Positions 41,203 through 51,797 of a stretch of 64,000 nucleotides of DNA are shown piece by piece. Source of the stretch: Leifsonia sp. Leaf264 (lineage in GTDB: Bacteria; Actinomycetota; Actinomycetes; Actinomycetales; Microbacteriaceae). The first letter of the stretch is position 1, and each line of letters starts with the position of its first letter. Both the position numbers and the translations under genes were made by a program. The notes beneath the pieces are model-generated. The model searched no databases, was not told where the DNA came from, and was given only the letters and a program-made list of their open reading frames with translations. The stretch lies in NCBI RefSeq assembly GCF_001422325.1, contig NZ_LMMR01000006.1, positions 186,001 to 250,000 of the forward strand. Direction: 5' to 3'.

Positions 41203-42749
41203 GGGGCACTCCAGTGATGACTCGTGTCGGATGCGGCGAAGGCGACGGCGGCGGATCCGGCCTCGGCGAAGAGGCGTTCGGCGGTTGCCGCTGCGGCCAC
41301 GTCGAGCGAGGCCACGACCGGGCCGGCCACGGTCTGCACCTGCACGGCCGCGAGCCGCAGCGAACGCTGCAGCGGACCCTGCGAGAGCGAGACGCTCTGC
41401 ACGCGGGCGAACGGCACGATCGCCAGATGGCGCGACACGAGTCCGTGCCGCAGCAGCAGCACGCCCGCCGCCGACCTGAAGCCGGTACGCCGCCACGAGA
41501 GCGGGCGCAACCAGACGGCCTGACGCGGTGCACCCGTGAAGCCGTCATCGTCCCGTCCGCGCGACAGCAGTCCGCTGCGGATCAGGGCATCTGCGTCGTC
41601 CCCGATGAAGGCGGGGAGCATGAGGCCGAGCACCCGGCCCACGTCGACCGCGGTGCCGACGGGGAGCACTGTGGTGTGGTCCCGGTTCTGGCTGTCGCTG
41701 CGGGCCCGGCTCGCGGTGTTGACCTGGATGCGCCACCAGCCGAACGGCCGCCAGAGCAACGGCTGGCTCACGCCGATGGCGTGGATGCGGCCGGGCGGCA
41801 GGGTCTCGTTGTTCGTGGAGAGAAGGCCGTAGCCCACGCGCACGCCGTCCGGCGTGCCGGCGATGCTGTAGCGCAGCATGCGGGTGATGCGGCCCCAGTA
41901 GAAGCTCACGCCGCCGATGGCGATGGGGAGCACGGCGAACACGGGCCAGAGCGCCCCGTTCGCGAAGCCGACGATGAGTGCAACGGCCGCCGCGACGAGG
42001 AAGACCGAATAGCCGCTGAGCAGCACGGATCCGACCAGCCGAATGACGGGGATGCGCACGACGGACTCCGGCGGTGCCGCATCCGGGTCGAGCTCGGGGG
42101 CGAGGAACTCGTTCACGCGCTGGTTGAGGATGCTGGAGGCGACGGATGCCGGGGCAACGGCGGCTGCCGGCGCCTCCCCGATCACCGGCGCGTCGGCGGT
42201 TCCGACCGCGGCTTCGCTGCCGGTGTCTCTGGCCGCCCGCAGGCCCGACGCGAGCTGGAGGATCTCGCGGCGCAGCGCGTCGGCAGAGGCCGACCCCAGG
42301 TAGGCGAGCTGGACGTTGCCGTCGTTCCCAGCCACGGCCACGTCGAGCTTGGCCGCCCCGAAGATGCGCGGCAGCAGGGAGCGCGTGATGGTCACGCCCT
42401 GCACCCTGTCGAGCCGGGCCCTGCGGTGGGTGCGGAAGAGCAGGCCGCTGCGCACCTCGACCAGGTCGTCCGTGACGCGGAAGCTGTGCATGCGCCACGA
42501 GACGTAGAAGACGGCGATGATCGCCACGAGCACGGCGAGCACTCCCAGCAGCACCCAGCCGACGAGACCACGGGTGTAGATGTCGTCGAGGGGATCATCG
42601 CCGTAGCTCGGCAGGTGGAAGAAGAACTCCGCCAACCGCTCGCGCAGGTTGCTGATCACGATGCCGGCGATGGCGACGAACACGATGCCGCCGCGCAGCA
42701 ACGGCGACGCCGGGTGCAGACGGTGCCACTCGCCGTCGGTGAGGTTCAC
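41199..42749 (-). CDS. Membrane PH-domain protein, long (YdbT-like)
   Basis: A 516-residue membrane protein from GTG at 42747-42749, coupled to the previous stop (GTGA). It has several membrane helices (about 20-40, 55-85, 225-275) and three bacterial PH (bPH2) repeats, each with a pattern like FRVTDDLVEVRSGLLFRTHR...RVQGVTITRSLLPRIFG, or HAIGVSQPLLWRPFGWWRIQ. It forms a pair with the short PH protein encoded just upstream, as YdbS/YdbT do in Bacillus. The precise role is unknown; membrane stress and bacteriocin resistance are reported for related pairs. Confidence 0.88.
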   Translation of the reverse strand: MNLTDGEWHRLHPASPLLRGGIVFVAIAGIVISNLRERLAEFFFHLPSYGDDPLDDIYTRGLVGWVLLGVLAVLVAIIAVFYVSWRMHSFRVTDDLVEVRSGLLFRTHRRARLDRVQGVTITRSLLPRIFGAAKLDVAVAGNDGNVQLAYLGSASADALRREILQLASGLRAARDTGSEAAVGTADAPVIGEAPAAAVAPASVASSILNQRVNEFLAPELDPDAAPPESVVRIPVIRLVGSVLLSGYSVFLVAAAVALIVGFANGALWPVFAVLPIAIGGVSFYWGRITRMLRYSIAGTPDGVRVGYGLLSTNNETLPPGRIHAIGVSQPLLWRPFGWWRIQVNTASRARSDSQNRDHTTVLPVGTAVDVGRVLGLMLPAFIGDDADALIRSGLLSRGRDDDGFTGAPRQAVWLRPLSWRRTGFRSAAGVLLLRHGLVSRHLAIVPFARVQSVSLSQGPLQRSLRLAAVQVQTVAGPVVASLDVAAAATAERLFAEAGSAAVAFAASDTSHHWSAP

Positions 42750-43300
42750 AGTCCGGCCCGGCGGCTCTCGGCCAGTGTCACGAGCTGGTCGCGCAACTCC
42801 TCGGCATCGGCTTCGGGCAGCCCGGGGATGGCGACGCCCGTGGTGGCCGCGGCCGTCACGAAACGCAGGTCGGCGAGGCCGAGGGCGCGCGAGACAGGTC
42901 CACGGGTGATGTCGACGAGCTGCATCCGGCCGTAGGGAACGGCCACGAAGCGCTGGAACATGATGCCGCGGCGGAAGACCAGGTCGTCGGCGCGCAGTGC
43001 GTAGCCGATGGAACGCACCCGTCGCGGCTCGATGGCGATGGCGATGATGAAGGCGGCGGCGAGGACCGGGAGCGCCCAGCCCGCCCACGTCCAGCCGACG
43101 AGAAGCCACAGCACGACGGCGGCGCCGCAGACGATCACGGCCGAGATGACCCGGCCCACGATGGCCACAACGAGGAACTTCGGTGAGACGCGCTTCCACT
43201 CGACGTCGGGAAGATCGATACGGGCGTCGGATGCCGCAGGCTCGGGAGCGGTAGATCCTGCCGTCGCAGCGACCTCGTCGTCACGATCCGTCTCAGGCAT
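42746..43300 (-). CDS. Membrane PH-domain protein, short (YdbS-like)
   Basis: A 184-residue protein from ATG at 43298-43300. Two membrane helices (about 45-95) are followed by one bPH2 domain: YALRADDLVFRRGIMFQRFV then VPYGRMQLVDITRGPVSRAL. The start overlaps the previous gene by 8 bases and the stop overlaps the next. It is the natural partner of the long PH protein. Confidence 0.88.
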   Translation of the reverse strand: MPETDRDDEVAATAGSTAPEPAASDARIDLPDVEWKRVSPKFLVVAIVGRVISAVIVCGAAVVLWLLVGWTWAGWALPVLAAAFIIAIAIEPRRVRSIGYALRADDLVFRRGIMFQRFVAVPYGRMQLVDITRGPVSRALGLADLRFVTAAATTGVAIPGLPEADAEELRDQLVTLAESRRAGL

Positions 43301-43766
43301 GCGCTCCCACTTCCTCGTCGGAGTCATCATTGCTCGGCGGGATCGTGCAGAAGAACTCGGCCACGAGGCCGGCGGCCAGCAGGATCGCAGCGGCGGCCGC
43401 GGCGGCGACAGTCATCCAGACCGAGCCCAGTCCGGGGATGGCCGTGCGCGTGAGCAGGTAGACCAGCACCCCGATGCCGCCGCCGAGCAGCAGCGCTCCG
43501 GACAGGGAGGTCGCCTTGGCCAGAGCCGCGACGCGCATGGCGCGGAAGGGGTCGATGCGAGCCTTCGATCGTCCGGTGACAGCACGCCGGATGGGCACGG
43601 CGAAGGCTATGACCACTGCCGCTATCGCCACCAGCGCGATCGGAAGCGACAGCGGCGGCACGAAGACCGCGCGCCCAGTCGCCGCCGTGCCGAGCTCCAC
43701 GAGGTAGCCGATCACCAGGCCGACGAGCGCGAGGGCGATCAGGGTGGTCGGATGGGTGCGGGTCAT
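43293..43766 (-). CDS. DUF3180 membrane protein
   Basis: A 157-residue membrane protein with four hydrophobic helices and an opening MTRTHPTTLIALALVGLVIG. The family is almost confined to actinobacteria and regularly follows folK, as here, with an ATGA overlap at 43763-43766. Function unknown. Confidence 0.9.
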   Translation of the reverse strand: MTRTHPTTLIALALVGLVIGYLVELGTAATGRAVFVPPLSLPIALVAIAAVVIAFAVPIRRAVTGRSKARIDPFRAMRVAALAKATSLSGALLLGGGIGVLVYLLTRTAIPGLGSVWMTVAAAAAAAILLAAGLVAEFFCTIPPSNDDSDEEVGAHA

Positions 43767-44299
43767 CGTGTCGCCCATCCAGATGATGCCGGCCAGACGG
43801 CGACGGCGTCGGCCGCTGGCAGGGCTGCGAGCAGCACGTCGATGCGACCGGCGCCGGGAAGCTCGGCATCCGGTTCGAGCTCCAGCCACGGTGCGAGCAC
43901 GAAGGCCCGCTCGGCGGCCCGCGGATGCGGCAGCGTCAGGGTCTCGTCGTCCGAGGTGGAGTCGCCGAAGGTGATGATGTCGATGTCGAGGGTGCGGTCG
44001 CCCCAGCGTTCGTCGCGGGTGCGGCCGTGGGCGGCCTCGATGGCGTTGACGGCGTGCAGGAGCGCTGCGGCGTCGAGAGTGGTTGCGATGGTCACGACGG
44101 CATTGAGGTAGCGCGGAGCCCGGTCGTCGGTGCCGGTGAGCTTGACGGCCGTCGACTCGACGAGCTTCGAGGCCGCCGTCAGACGGATGCCGTCGGTGTC
44201 GGCGATCTCCGCGATGGCGGTGGCGATCTGTTCGGCGCGGTCCCCCAGATTGCTGCCGAGGGCGAGCACGGAGCCCGTCTCCCCCGGTGCGACGCTCAC
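43763..44299 (-). CDS. folK: 2-amino-4-hydroxy-6-hydroxymethyldihydropteridine pyrophosphokinase
   Basis: A 178-residue enzyme of folate synthesis that transfers pyrophosphate from ATP to the pterin. It has LALGSNLGDRAEQIATAIAE near the start and the signature RWGDRTLDID (98-107). It overlaps folB upstream and DUF3180 downstream by four bases each. Confidence 0.97.
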   Translation of the reverse strand: MSVAPGETGSVLALGSNLGDRAEQIATAIAEIADTDGIRLTAASKLVESTAVKLTGTDDRAPRYLNAVVTIATTLDAAALLHAVNAIEAAHGRTRDERWGDRTLDIDIITFGDSTSDDETLTLPHPRAAERAFVLAPWLELEPDAELPGAGRIDVLLAALPAADAVAVWPASSGWATR

Positions 44300-44667
44300 G
44301 CGCGGCCCCGCACGATCGTGACGGCCACGTCGTCGAAGCGCTCGGGGATCGGTGCGTGCGGCTTGTGCACGGTCACCCGCACCTCGTGCGCCGCAGGATG
44401 CGCCAGCACTGTCGTCGCTATGCGCTCGGCCAGGGTCTCGATGAGGTCGACCGGATCGCGGCGCACGGCGTCGGCGATCTCGACGGCGAGCTCGCCGTAG
44501 TGGATGGTCTGCGCGAGTTCGTCGGTCGCAGCCGCGCCAGACACGTCGAGCCAGACCGTCGTGTCGATCACGAACTCCTGGCCGTCCCTGCGCTCATGGT
44601 CGAACACGCCGTGATGAGCGTCGATGCGCAGTCCGGTGATGCTGATGCTGTCGAGCGTCTTATCCAC
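44296..44667 (-). CDS. folB: Dihydroneopterin aldolase
   Basis: A 123-residue enzyme from GTG at 44665-44667, overlapping the end of folP by 8 bases. It begins VDKTLDSISITGLRIDAHHG, followed by FDHERRDGQEFVIDTTVWLD and DPVDLIETLAERIATTVLAH; the catalytic Glu and Lys segments (GVFDHE and VRVTVHKPHAPIP) are present. It cleaves dihydroneopterin in folate synthesis. The length is normal. Confidence 0.95.
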   Translation of the reverse strand: MDKTLDSISITGLRIDAHHGVFDHERRDGQEFVIDTTVWLDVSGAAATDELAQTIHYGELAVEIADAVRRDPVDLIETLAERIATTVLAHPAAHEVRVTVHKPHAPIPERFDDVAVTIVRGRA

Positions 44668-45490
44668 GCTCTCCACCTTGCCATGCGCGCACGACGTCGA
44701 GCGCGCGGCGCGTGCCGGCGACGTCGTGGACGCGCACGCCCCACACCCCGGCGCGGGCACTCAGGGCGCTCACGACGGCGGTGGGGAGATCGCGTTCCGC
44801 GACGGGCGCATCAGCCGGGAGGAGCGCGCCGAGGAACCGCTTGCGCGAGGCGCCGACGAGAATCGGATGCCCGAGGGTCGCGAGCGATTCGAGGTTGCCG
44901 AGCAGTTGCCAGTCGTGCTCCGCCCGCTTGGCGAATCCGAGTCCCGGATCGAGGATGATGCGGTCGGAGCTGATGCCTGCGGCCAGCAGCGCCTCCACCC
45001 GTTCGGCGAGCTCGGACCTCACGTCGGCGACGACATCGCCGTAGCGGGCCAGTTCGTTCATGTGCTTGGAGTGCCCGCGCCAGTGCATGGCGACGTAGTG
45101 CACGTCGAGGCCGGCCACGGCCGCGGCCATGTCGGGATCGGCGAGCCCGCCTGAGACGTCGTTCACCACGGCGGCGCCGGCCGCGACAGCCTCCACGGCG
45201 GTCGACGAGTTCATGGTGTCGACGCTGACGGCGATGCCGGCCGCGCTGAGAGCGGCGATCACGGGGATGACCCGGCGTTGCTCGGCGATCGGATCGACAC
45301 GTTCGGCGCCCGGCCTGGTCGACTCGCCGCCGACGTCGATCAGGTCGGCGCCCTCGGCGACCAGTGCTGTCGCGTGGGCGATGGCGGCATCCGTGTCGAT
45401 CCAGAGTCCACCGTCGCTGAACGAGTCCGGAGTGACGTTGAGGACGCCCAGGATGACGGTGTCGACGACGGATGCCGTCGTCTCAGCCAC
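44660..45490 (-). CDS. folP: Dihydropteroate synthase
   Basis: A 276-residue TIM-barrel enzyme, the target of sulfonamides. Both signatures are intact: ILGVLNVTPDSFSDGG (about 14-29) and DVGGESTRPGAERVDP (about 55-70). KRAEHDWQLL and GASRKRFLGALL lie towards the C-terminus. It overlaps folE by 8 bases. Confidence 0.97.
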   Translation of the reverse strand: MAETTASVVDTVILGVLNVTPDSFSDGGLWIDTDAAIAHATALVAEGADLIDVGGESTRPGAERVDPIAEQRRVIPVIAALSAAGIAVSVDTMNSSTAVEAVAAGAAVVNDVSGGLADPDMAAAVAGLDVHYVAMHWRGHSKHMNELARYGDVVADVRSELAERVEALLAAGISSDRIILDPGLGFAKRAEHDWQLLGNLESLATLGHPILVGASRKRFLGALLPADAPVAERDLPTAVVSALSARAGVWGVRVHDVAGTRRALDVVRAWQGGERG

Positions 45491-46079
45491 GGGTCGTCTC
45501 GCCGATGAGCGCCATGAGCTCGGCGCGGGCGACGGGGTCGGTCAGCTCGCCGCGGCTGGCGACCGTCACGGTGGAGCTGCCTGCCTGGCGCGAGCCCCGT
45601 GCCACGACGCAGCGGTGGACGGCGTCCATCACGACGAGCACGCCGCGTGCGGCGAGCCCGGACTGGAGCGCATCCGCGATCTCCTCGGTCAGGCGCTCCT
45701 GGAGCTGCGGACGGGTCGAGAGGGTCTCGACGACGTCGGCGAGCTTGCCGAGGCCGACCACGCGGTCGCCGGGAAGGTAGGCGACGTGCACGATGCCGAC
45801 GAACGGCAGCAGGTGGTGCTCGCAGATGGACCTGAAGTCGATGCCGCGCACGATGACGGCGTCGCTGGTCTGCGGCAGGCCGTCATCGCTGGAGCCGAGG
45901 GGAACCGAATCCTGCAGGTGCGAGACGGGGTCGACCTCGAGCCCGCCGAAGAACTCCGCATAGGAGTCAGCGACGCGCTTCGGGGTCTTCACCAGTCCCG
46001 GTCGCGATGGGTCCTCGCCGATCGCGAGCAGCAGCTCGGTCACAGCGGCTTCGATGCGCGGCCGATCGACGCCCGTCAC
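45483..46079 (-). CDS. folE: GTP cyclohydrolase I
   Basis: A 198-residue enzyme, the first step of folate synthesis. Zinc ligands Cys86 and His89 lie in RSICEHHLLPF and Cys157 in AVHRCVVARGS. It also has PGLVKTPKRVADSYAEFFGG and VVGLGKLADVVETLSTRPQL. It starts 13 bases after the ftsH stop and is probably co-transcribed. Confidence 0.97.
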   Translation of the reverse strand: MTGVDRPRIEAAVTELLLAIGEDPSRPGLVKTPKRVADSYAEFFGGLEVDPVSHLQDSVPLGSSDDGLPQTSDAVIVRGIDFRSICEHHLLPFVGIVHVAYLPGDRVVGLGKLADVVETLSTRPQLQERLTEEIADALQSGLAARGVLVVMDAVHRCVVARGSRQAGSSTVTVASRGELTDPVARAELMALIGETTRG

Positions 46080-46092
46080 GTCGGAGCCCGAT

Positions 46093-48108
<2,016 letters not shown>

Positions 48109-48186
48109 GGTGCTCTGAGGGTATCGTCCACGCGCTGTGCACTTGCTCCATGTTCGCTCACGGCTTGGCGGAGCGACGGAGGTTCG

Positions 48187-48738
48187 TCAGCTGTAGACGT
48201 GGGGCGCGAGGATTCCGACCCCGCGCAGGTTGCGGTACTTCTCGGCGTAGTCGAGTCCGTAGCCCACGACGAACTGGTTCGGGATGTCGAAGCCGAGGTA
48301 CTTGACGTCGACCTCGACCTTCGCCGCTTCGGGCTTGCGCAGCAGGGCGCAGATCTCGACGGAGGCGGCTCCGCGGGTGATCAGGTTGGACTGCAGCCAG
48401 CTGAGGGTGAGGCCGGAGTCGATGATGTCCTCGACGATGAGCACGTGTCGGCCCAGGATGTCGGTGTCGAGGTCCTTCAGGATGCGAACGACACCGCTCG
48501 ACTGGGTTCCGTTGCCGTAGGACGAGACCGCCATCCAGTCCATGTTCGCGTGGATCCGCAGTTCACGGGCGAGGTCGGCCATGACCATCACGGCACCCTT
48601 GAGTACGCCGACCAGCAGCACGTTCTTGTCGGCGTAGTCGGCCTCGATCACCCGGGCGAGTTCGGCGAGCTTCGCGTGGATGTCCTCCTCGCTCAGCAGC
48701 ATCTCCGTGAGCTGGCCGTCGATGTCATGGGCTTCCAT
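48187..48738 (-). CDS. hpt: Hypoxanthine phosphoribosyltransferase
   Basis: A 183-residue purine-salvage enzyme. The PRPP-binding signature is HVLIVEDIIDSGLTLSWL (about 98-115), with VGVLKGAVMVMADLARELRI (about 43-62) and the DFVVGYGLDYAEKYRN-type C-terminal segment (FVVGYGLDYAEKYRNLRGVG). It lies between tilS and ftsH on the same strand, a conserved actinobacterial order. Confidence 0.97.
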   Translation of the reverse strand: MEAHDIDGQLTEMLLSEEDIHAKLAELARVIEADYADKNVLLVGVLKGAVMVMADLARELRIHANMDWMAVSSYGNGTQSSGVVRILKDLDTDILGRHVLIVEDIIDSGLTLSWLQSNLITRGAASVEICALLRKPEAAKVEVDVKYLGFDIPNQFVVGYGLDYAEKYRNLRGVGILAPHVYS

Positions 48739-48788
48739 GGCGTTGTTCCGTTCCGCTTGGGTCGATCAGGGGTGCGATCAGAAGAGGG

Positions 48789-49796
48789 TCAGGCGGCGGC
48801 GAACACGATGAGTCCGCCGTCGCGTTTCACTCTAATACCCGGCAGATCGAGCGGTTTCTGACCGTGCCAGTCGGTGACCAGCCTCGCCACGGCGAGGGTC
48901 TGGGCGCGGCTGAGGCTCACTCCGAATTCACTGTCGACGACGTGACGGATGATGCGTTGCCGCAGCGCGGCCGGGTTCGCGGCCAGGGCTCCGACAGAGA
49001 CGGCGATGCCGGCCTCGGCCGGCTCGCAGATCTCCTCGATGGTCTCCTCGACCATCGCGTCGAGAGCGTCGCCGTCCTCGCGCAACTGCTCCGCCGTGCG
49101 GGCCAGAGCCTCGGCGATGCCGGGTCCGAGTTCGGTCTCGAGCACGGGCAGCACCCGTGAGCGCACCCGCACCCGGGCGTAGAGGTCGCTGTCGTTGTGC
49201 GGGTCGTCCCAGGCGTCGAGGCCGGAGTCGACGCAGAACTGCCTGGTCGTCGATCGACGGATGCCGAGCAGCGGACGCCTCAGGGTTCCGGATGCCGCCG
49301 CCATGCCGTGCAGGCTGGCGCCACCGGAGCCTCGCGCGAGTCCGAGCAGGACGGTCTCCGCCTGGTCGTCCAAGGTGTGGCCCACCAGGAGGGCGGCCGC
49401 ACCCGTCTCGGCGACGGCGTCGTTCAGCGCCGCATAGCGGGCGTCTCTGGCTGCAGCCTCCGGACCGCCGGCATCCGTCGACGAGGCCACCTGCACCCGA
49501 CGCACGAGCACGGGATCGAGGCCGAGCTCCCGAGCCTGTGCCGCGGCCCGCGCGGCGACGGCGGCCGAGTCGTCCTGCAGTCCGTGGTCGACGATGACAG
49601 CACCGGCGCGGAGGGCGGAGCGTGGGGCCTCGAAGGCTGCGGCAGCCGCGAGGGCGAGGGAGTCGGCACCGCCGCTCAACGCGACGAGGAGCAGCGCATC
49701 CGAGGTGGAAGGAGCCAGCTCATCGATGCAGGCGCGCACAGCCCGACGCACGTCGGCGATGGCGGGGGTCAACCGGGGACGGCGCTCGGACTCCAT
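48789..49796 (-). CDS. tilS: tRNA(Ile)-lysidine synthase
   Basis: A 335-residue N-type ATP pyrophosphatase that converts C34 of the CAU-anticodon tRNA-Ile to lysidine. The PP-loop is [20 protein letters not shown] (SGGADS at 41-46). It also has [20 protein letters not shown] and the typical [20 protein letters not shown]. The length suits the short actinobacterial form with a reduced C-terminal domain. It is divergent from ppa with 45 bases between. Confidence 0.95.
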   Translation of the reverse strand: MESERRPRLTPAIADVRRAVRACIDELAPSTSDALLLVALSGGADSLALAAAAAFEAPRSALRAGAVIVDHGLQDDSAAVAARAAAQARELGLDPVLVRRVQVASSTDAGGPEAAARDARYAALNDAVAETGAAALLVGHTLDDQAETVLLGLARGSGGASLHGMAAASGTLRRPLLGIRRSTTRQFCVDSGLDAWDDPHNDSDLYARVRVRSRVLPVLETELGPGIAEALARTAEQLREDGDALDAMVEETIEEICEPAEAGIAVSVGALAANPAALRQRIIRHVVDSEFGVSLSRAQTLAVARLVTDWHGQKPLDLPGIRVKRDGGLIVFAAA

Positions 49797-49841
49797 CCAG
49801 TAACCTTAAGCCGACTTTCCAGACACCCAAGGAGACAGCAC

Positions 49842-50336
49842 ATGGCCGCATACGACGTCGTCGTCGAAATCCCCAGGGGGAGCCGCAACAAGTACGAGGT
49901 CGACCACGAGACCGGTCGTGTCTACCTCGACCGCGTGCTCTTCACGAGCTTCGCGTACCCGACCGACTACGGGTACTTCGAGAACACCCTCGCCGATGAC
50001 GGCGACCCGCTCGACGCCCTGCTGCTGCTCGAGTACCCCGTCTACCCGGGCGTCGGCGTCTCAGTGCGGCCGGTCGGCTACCTCGACATGAGCGACGAGG
50101 CCGGCGGAGACGCCAAGGTCATCGTCGTTCCCGCGAAGGACCCGCGCTGGGCTCACATCCAGGACATCGACGACGTGCCCGAGCAGACCAAGAACGAGCT
50201 CAAGCACTTCTTCGAGCACTACAAGGACCTCGAGCCCGGCAAGTGGGTCAAGGTCGAGGCATGGGGCAACGCGGCAGAGGCCGAGGCCATCATCCAGAAG
50301 TCGATCGAGGCGTTCCCCGGACACGAGAAGCACTAG
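49842..50336 (+). CDS. ppa: Inorganic pyrophosphatase (family I)
   Basis: A 164-residue soluble enzyme that hydrolyses pyrophosphate. It opens [20 protein letters not shown]. It has the metal-binding signature [11 protein letters not shown] (about 52-62) and [27 protein letters not shown] precedes the ATG; a longer in-frame frame through tilS is a shadow. A hairpin follows. Confidence 0.97.
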   Translation: MAAYDVVVEIPRGSRNKYEVDHETGRVYLDRVLFTSFAYPTDYGYFENTLADDGDPLDALLLLEYPVYPGVGVSVRPVGYLDMSDEAGGDAKVIVVPAKDPRWAHIQDIDDVPEQTKNELKHFFEHYKDLEPGKWVKVEAWGNAAEAEAIIQKSIEAFPGHEKH

Positions 50337-50355
50337 CTCTCGTCGAACGGATGCC

Positions 50356-50384
50356 GAAGGGGCGGGCTGCGGCTCGCCCCTTTC
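50356..50384. terminator. Convergent (bidirectional) terminator between ppa and the NlpC/P60 gene
   Basis: GAAGGGGCGGGC pairs with GCTCGCCCCTTTC around loop TGCG, with one mismatch. It lies 19 bases after the ppa stop and 12 bases beyond the stop of the opposing gene, so it can serve both. Confidence 0.75.
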
Positions 50385-50396
50385 GCGTACCCGGTG

Positions 50397-51797
50397 CTAG
50401 CCCGGGCGCCCGACCATCCCGGCCACGTCGTAGCCGCCCCAGATGTAGTACTCGCGCACGGGCTTGCCCCAGTCGGCCGCCTCGAGGATGCGGTCGTTCC
50501 CGAGGTAGATGGCCACGTGGTAGTAGTCGCCGCCGCTCCCCCAGAAGATGAGGTCGCCGCGCTGCCGCTGGGAGTACGGCACGAGTCGTCCCTGCCCGGC
50601 CATGGTCCAGTACTGGTTGGTGGCCGAGTGCGTTCCGATGTAGACACCGGCGGCGCCGTACGCCGATTTCGTCAGGCCGGAGCAGTCCCAGGTGTTCCAG
50701 CTGTCTCCGGGTGATTCGTACGGCTTGCCGAGTTGGGCGTAGGCGAAGCTGATCGCGGTCTCGACCACGCTGCCGTTCGGCACCGGCGCAGGAGCTGGAG
50801 CCGGAGGTGCCGGAGCGGGGTTTCCTCCCCCGCCTGAGCCGCCGTCACCGCCACCGCCACCGCCCGAGTTTCCGCCGCCGGAGTTCCCGCCGCCTGAGCC
50901 GCCCCCGCCGTTGGCGGCATCCTGAGCGGCCTTGTCAGCCGCAGCCTTGTCGGCAGCGGCCTTGTCTGCAGCGGCCTGCTCGGCGGCAGCCTTGTCGGCG
51001 GCCGCCTTCTCCGCGGCCGCGGCGGCCTCAGCGGCCGCGATGCCCTCGATGCGCTCCTTCTCGAGCGCGGCCGTCGTGTCCTTGAGCGTCGCCAGCTGGC
51101 TGTAGAGCTCGTCCGAGTACTTCACCTGCTCGGCGTACGCGTCCTCCGCAGCCTTCGCCGCGACTTGCGCACTCGCGAGCTTGGCCTCGGCGTCGGCCGC
51201 CAGCTTCTTGCGCTCGACGGCAGCGGCATCGGCCTGGTCAGCCAGGGACTTCGCCGTGTTCTCGTCCTGCAACGCCTCGCGATAGATCTCCTGCGACTGC
51301 TCGCTGAGCTTCGATGCTGAGCCCAGGCGGTGCAGCAGGTCCGTCGCCTTGTCGCCGTTGAGGAACAGGTCGACGGAGAGATCCTTGCCGCCGGATCGAG
51401 CGAGGTGCGCCGCGATCAGTCCCGCTCGCATCTGGGAGGTCTTCGCCGTCTTGGCTGCTGCATCCGCCTGCGAACGCAGGTCCTTCTCACGCTGCTCTGC
51501 CGCGGAGAGGGCTTCGAGGGCGTTCCTGTAGGCCTCTGCGGCGATCTGCGACTGCTTCGACGCCTCATCGGCTGCAGCGGCCAGTCCGCCGAGCAGGTCG
51601 GTGACCCGGTTGATCTCCGCCTTCTTCGTGGCTTCGCTCTTCTTGGCGTTCTGGATCTCGTCCCAAGACGGATAGCCCGGGTCCGCGAGTGCCGGAGCCA
51701 CGATGCCGATGGATGCCGTCACGGCGCCTGCCGTGACCACGGCGAACAGCGAGAACGGTGAGGCGCGCGACCTGGTGGGGCGGATTCTCTCAGCCAA
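50397..51797 (-). CDS. Secreted NlpC/P60 peptidoglycan hydrolase
   Basis: A 466-residue cell-wall endopeptidase. The proposed start is TTG at 51795-51797, with GGGGAG six bases upstream; it overlaps the preceding gene's stop by 8 bases. Residues about 1-40 are the signal peptide. A long Ala/Lys/Glu-rich coiled coil (about 45-290) follows, ending in repeated AAADK units. A Gly/Ser then Pro/Ala linker leads to the NlpC/P60 domain (about 345-466) with Cys372 in TWDCSGLTKSAYG and His427 in GDYYHVAIYLGN. It cleaves stem peptides, probably at the septum as RipA-type proteins do. It is paired with the M23 enzyme upstream. Confidence 0.9.
   Translation of the reverse strand: MAERIRPTRSRASPFSLFAVVTAGAVTASIGIVAPALADPGYPSWDEIQNAKKSEATKKAEINRVTDLLGGLAAAADEASKQSQIAAEAYRNALEALSAAEQREKDLRSQADAAAKTAKTSQMRAGLIAAHLARSGGKDLSVDLFLNGDKATDLLHRLGSASKLSEQSQEIYREALQDENTAKSLADQADAAAVERKKLAADAEAKLASAQVAAKAAEDAYAEQVKYSDELYSQLATLKDTTAALEKERIEGIAAAEAAAAAEKAAADKAAAEQAAADKAAADKAAADKAAQDAANGGGGSGGGNSGGGNSGGGGGGDGGSGGGGNPAPAPPAPAPAPVPNGSVVETAISFAYAQLGKPYESPGDSWNTWDCSGLTKSAYGAAGVYIGTHSATNQYWTMAGQGRLVPYSQRQRGDLIFWGSGGDYYHVAIYLGNDRILEAADWGKPVREYYIWGGYDVAGMVGRPG

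Noticed and set aside
48739-49841. A dacB-like carboxypeptidase expected between tilS and ppa
   Set aside because: Related genomes often carry it here, but only 45 bases separate the divergent tilS and ppa genes, so it is simply absent at this place.
50800-51010. Repetitive DNA resembling a tandem repeat array
   Set aside because: It is the codon-level result of Ala/Lys/Asp and Gly/Ser-rich linkers in the NlpC/P60 protein, not a CRISPR or independent repeat.
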